A stretch of DNA of 8,080 nucleotides from an uncultured Clostridia bacterium (lineage in GTDB: Bacteria; Bacillota; Clostridia; Oscillospirales; Ruminococcaceae): the NCBI GenBank assembly GCA_947176675.1, contig CAMWRN010000098.1, positions 1 to 8,080 on the forward strand. Reading direction: 5' to 3'. This document shows, piece after piece, positions 6,592 to 8,080 of this stretch. The notes under the pieces were generated by a model. The model saw nothing but the letters and a program-made list of their open reading frames with translations, did no database searches and was not told the origin of the DNA. Positions within the stretch are counted from its first letter, which is position 1, and each line of letters opens with the position of its first letter. The position numbers and the translations under genes are program-made.

Positions 6592-7565
6592 ACAGCATTT
6601 CAATAGGCGGAGTAACAATAGAAAAAACCGCCGCCCTTGCGCCAATGGCGTCGGTGGCGGACAGAGCCTACCGCGCGCTCTGCAAGGAAAACGGCGCGGC
6701 ATACATGGTGTCGGAGATGATATCCGCAAAGGGACTTTGCTACTCCGACCGCAAGACCGAGGAGCTTTGCACAGTCCTTGAAAGCGAACGTCCCTACGCC
6801 CTACAGCTTTTCGGCGAGGATCCACATTTTATAGCCGAAGCGGCAAAGCGGCTTATGGAGTACCGCCCCGATATTATCGACATAAACATGGGCTGCCCCG
6901 TTCCAAAGGTTGCTGGAAACGGTGCAGGCTCTGCACTTATGAAAAATCCGGAGCTTGCTGCGGAAATTGTCAGAGCAGCATCGGAGGCAGTACCTGTCCC
7001 CGTAACTGCGAAAATCCGCAAGGGCTGGGACGAAAACCACGTCAACGCCGTGGAACTTGCCAAGGCACTGGAGCAGGCAGGCGCGGCGGCAATAGCCGTC
7101 CACGGTCGGACGAAAAATCAAATGTACCATGGCAAAGCAGATTGGGATATAATCCGTCAGGTTAAGGAAACGGTGAAAATCCCCGTTATCGGCAACGGCG
7201 ACGTGACTTCCCCAGAGACGGCGGCAGCTCTATACCGTGAAACAGGCTGCGACCTTGTTATGATAGGCAGAGGCAGTTACGGTAAGCCGTGGATATTCGG
7301 ACAGGTGAAGCATTACCTTGAAACAGGGGAAATGCTGCCTGAACCAAGTCTTGAAAAGCGTCTTGAAATGATGTGCCGACAGGTGGAGCTGGCAGTACAG
7401 TACAAAGGCGAACGTATCGGCATGAGCGAAGCAAGACGGCAGTGCGCGTACTACCTAAAAGGTATGCAGGGGGCGGCTGCCCTCCGAAACAAGTGCGGAA
7501 AATTAAGCAGCTTAGCGGATCTGCGGGAGCTGTGCAGCGAGGTCGTGAAAAACTGTAATGAGTGA
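6588..7565 (+). CDS. dus: tRNA-dihydrouridine synthase, DusB-like
   Basis: A 325-residue FMN-dependent enzyme that reduces specific uridines in the tRNA D-loop to dihydrouridine with NAD(P)H. The N-terminal TIM barrel shows APM at 18-20 (FMN site), DINMGCPVPKV at 98-108 with catalytic C103, K142 in AKIRKGW, HGRTK at 172-176, NGDV at 203-206 and GRGSYGKPW at 228-236. The C-terminal helical domain follows from about 250 and recognises tRNA. MGCPVPKV and the length match the DusB-type single enzyme of Firmicutes, but the exact uridine modified cannot be told. Its ATG overlaps the preceding stop as ATGA, and the bases before it (GCGGGCGGGAAGT) are G-rich but not a good Shine-Dalgarno site at proper distance, so coupling to upstream translation is likely. 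It overlaps rimI by 8 bases. Confidence 0.95.
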   Translation: MNSISIGGVTIEKTAALAPMASVADRAYRALCKENGAAYMVSEMISAKGLCYSDRKTEELCTVLESERPYALQLFGEDPHFIAEAAKRLMEYRPDIIDINMGCPVPKVAGNGAGSALMKNPELAAEIVRAASEAVPVPVTAKIRKGWDENHVNAVELAKALEQAGAAAIAVHGRTKNQMYHGKADWDIIRQVKETVKIPVIGNGDVTSPETAAALYRETGCDLVMIGRGSYGKPWIFGQVKHYLETGEMLPEPSLEKRLEMMCRQVELAVQYKGERIGMSEARRQCAYYLKGMQGAAALRNKCGKLSSLADLRELCSEVVKNCNE

Positions 7566-8013
7566 AATAATCGTAAAAAAAGCTGAGTATTCGGACGTTC
7601 CGCAAATAGCCGAAATTGAGATGAACTGTATATCTCAGCCTTGGAGTGAAGCGGCTTTTGCGGCGGCTCTGGAGGACGAAAAAGCGGTAACTCTTGCGGC
7701 ATTCTGCGGCGGCATTCTGTGCGGATTTATAACAGGCGTTTACCTGCTTGACGTGGCAGATATTTACAGTTGCGCGGTCTCTGCGGAATACCGTAAAAAA
7801 GGTGTCGGAAAACGTCTTTTGGAGGAATTTTTCTCCGAACTTCCGGACGGCGTGAACAGTGTAGGCTTAGAGGTTAGGGAAAGCAATATCCCCGCAATAA
7901 AATTGTACGAAAAAACAGGCTTCGAGCGTGTGGGACTGCGTAAGGATTTCTACCGAGAACCTCGGGAAAATGCTGTGCTTATGACAAAAATATTAAACAA
8001 AAGACTTCCCTGA
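7558..8013 (+). CDS. rimI: Ribosomal protein S18-alanine N-acetyltransferase RimI-like (GNAT)
   Basis: A 151-residue GNAT acetyltransferase. RimI acetylates the N-terminal alanine of ribosomal protein S18. Family signs are SQPWSEAAF (26-34), which matches the RimI PWSE segment, the acetyl-CoA pyrophosphate loop YRKKGVGKRLL (78-88), and the C-terminal LEVRESNIPAIKLYEKTGF (104-122) followed by VGLRKDFY (125-132) and ENAVLM (137-142). E103-E105-type active-site positions and Y117 fit RimI, although the beta-4 strand reads IYSCAV rather than the usual NIAV. The start at 7558 lies 8 bases inside dus. The nearest GAGG (7539-7542) is 15 bases away, too far for normal initiation, so the stop/start overlap suggests translational coupling. 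No tsaB or tsaD adjoins it, unlike many genomes. Another small GNAT activity is possible, but RimI is the best fit. Confidence 0.88.
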   Translation: MSEIIVKKAEYSDVPQIAEIEMNCISQPWSEAAFAAALEDEKAVTLAAFCGGILCGFITGVYLLDVADIYSCAVSAEYRKKGVGKRLLEEFFSELPDGVNSVGLEVRESNIPAIKLYEKTGFERVGLRKDFYREPRENAVLMTKILNKRLP

Positions 8014-8043
8014 CCCGTTGAAGATGGGGTAGGGAAGCTTTTT
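8001..8043 (+). terminator. Intrinsic terminator overlapping the rimI stop
   Basis: CTTCCCT at 8005-8011 pairs with AGGGAAG at 8031-8037. After one bulged G, ACCC at 8013-8016 pairs with GGGT at 8027-8030, leaving a loop of about 10 bases. CTTTTT follows at 8038-8043. The 5' arm contains the last codons and the TGA stop (8011-8013) of rimI. The A-rich bases before the 5' arm could extend the stem and give a U-rich tract on the other strand, so it may also serve a convergent gene beyond the window. Confidence 0.82.
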
Positions 8044-8080
8044 AAATTGAGTTAAATTATTACACGGCAAAGGTTTATTC

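Noticed and set aside
8044..8080. Possible 3' end of a convergent minus-strand gene
   Set aside because: A minus-strand frame ends in TAA here, but fewer than 12 codons are visible, too few to support a gene.

Overview
The window looks like ordinary bacterial chromosome, most likely from an anaerobic Firmicute of class Clostridia, perhaps a Ruminococcus-like Oscillospiraceae member. The assignment is inferred from strong AAGGAGG-type ribosome binding sites, tightly packed co-directional genes, moderate GC content, a proofreading-deficient-looking DNA polymerase I and a CmpB-type membrane protein of a kind common in this group. No marker here fixes the species. All nine genes lie on the + strand, and no stretch over 300 bases lacks a gene.

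Region 1 (1-2471) carries a nitroreductase-family flavoprotein, the signal recognition particle receptor FtsY, and the RdgB/HAM1-type XTP/dITP diphosphatase. Spacings are 37 and 12 bases. The region closes with a perfect 12-bp-stem intrinsic terminator right after rdgB. FtsY carries a long, very acidic C-terminal tail instead of the N-terminal acidic domain known from E. coli.

Region 2 (2511-8043) reads as one unit of six genes. These are polA, a CmpB-like membrane protein overlapping the end of polA by 17 bases, a DinB-superfamily protein, an AT-rich gene for an unrecognised single-pass membrane protein, a DusB-like tRNA-dihydrouridine synthase (4-base ATGA overlap) and a RimI-type N-acetyltransferase (8-base overlap). 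A hairpin plus T-run that overlaps the rimI stop codon ends the unit. The last 37 bases (8044-8080) are AT-rich and show nothing I can support.

Functionally this is mostly housekeeping: membrane protein targeting (FtsY), nucleotide pool cleaning (RdgB), DNA repair and Okazaki fragment processing (PolA), tRNA modification (Dus) and ribosomal protein acetylation (RimI). The least explained part is 5038-6591, three small accessory-looking genes between polA and dus. I saw no CRISPR array, tRNA, rRNA, insertion sequence or clear new defence system. The most unusual observations are the FtsY tail and the AT-rich orphan membrane gene fused by overlap to dus.
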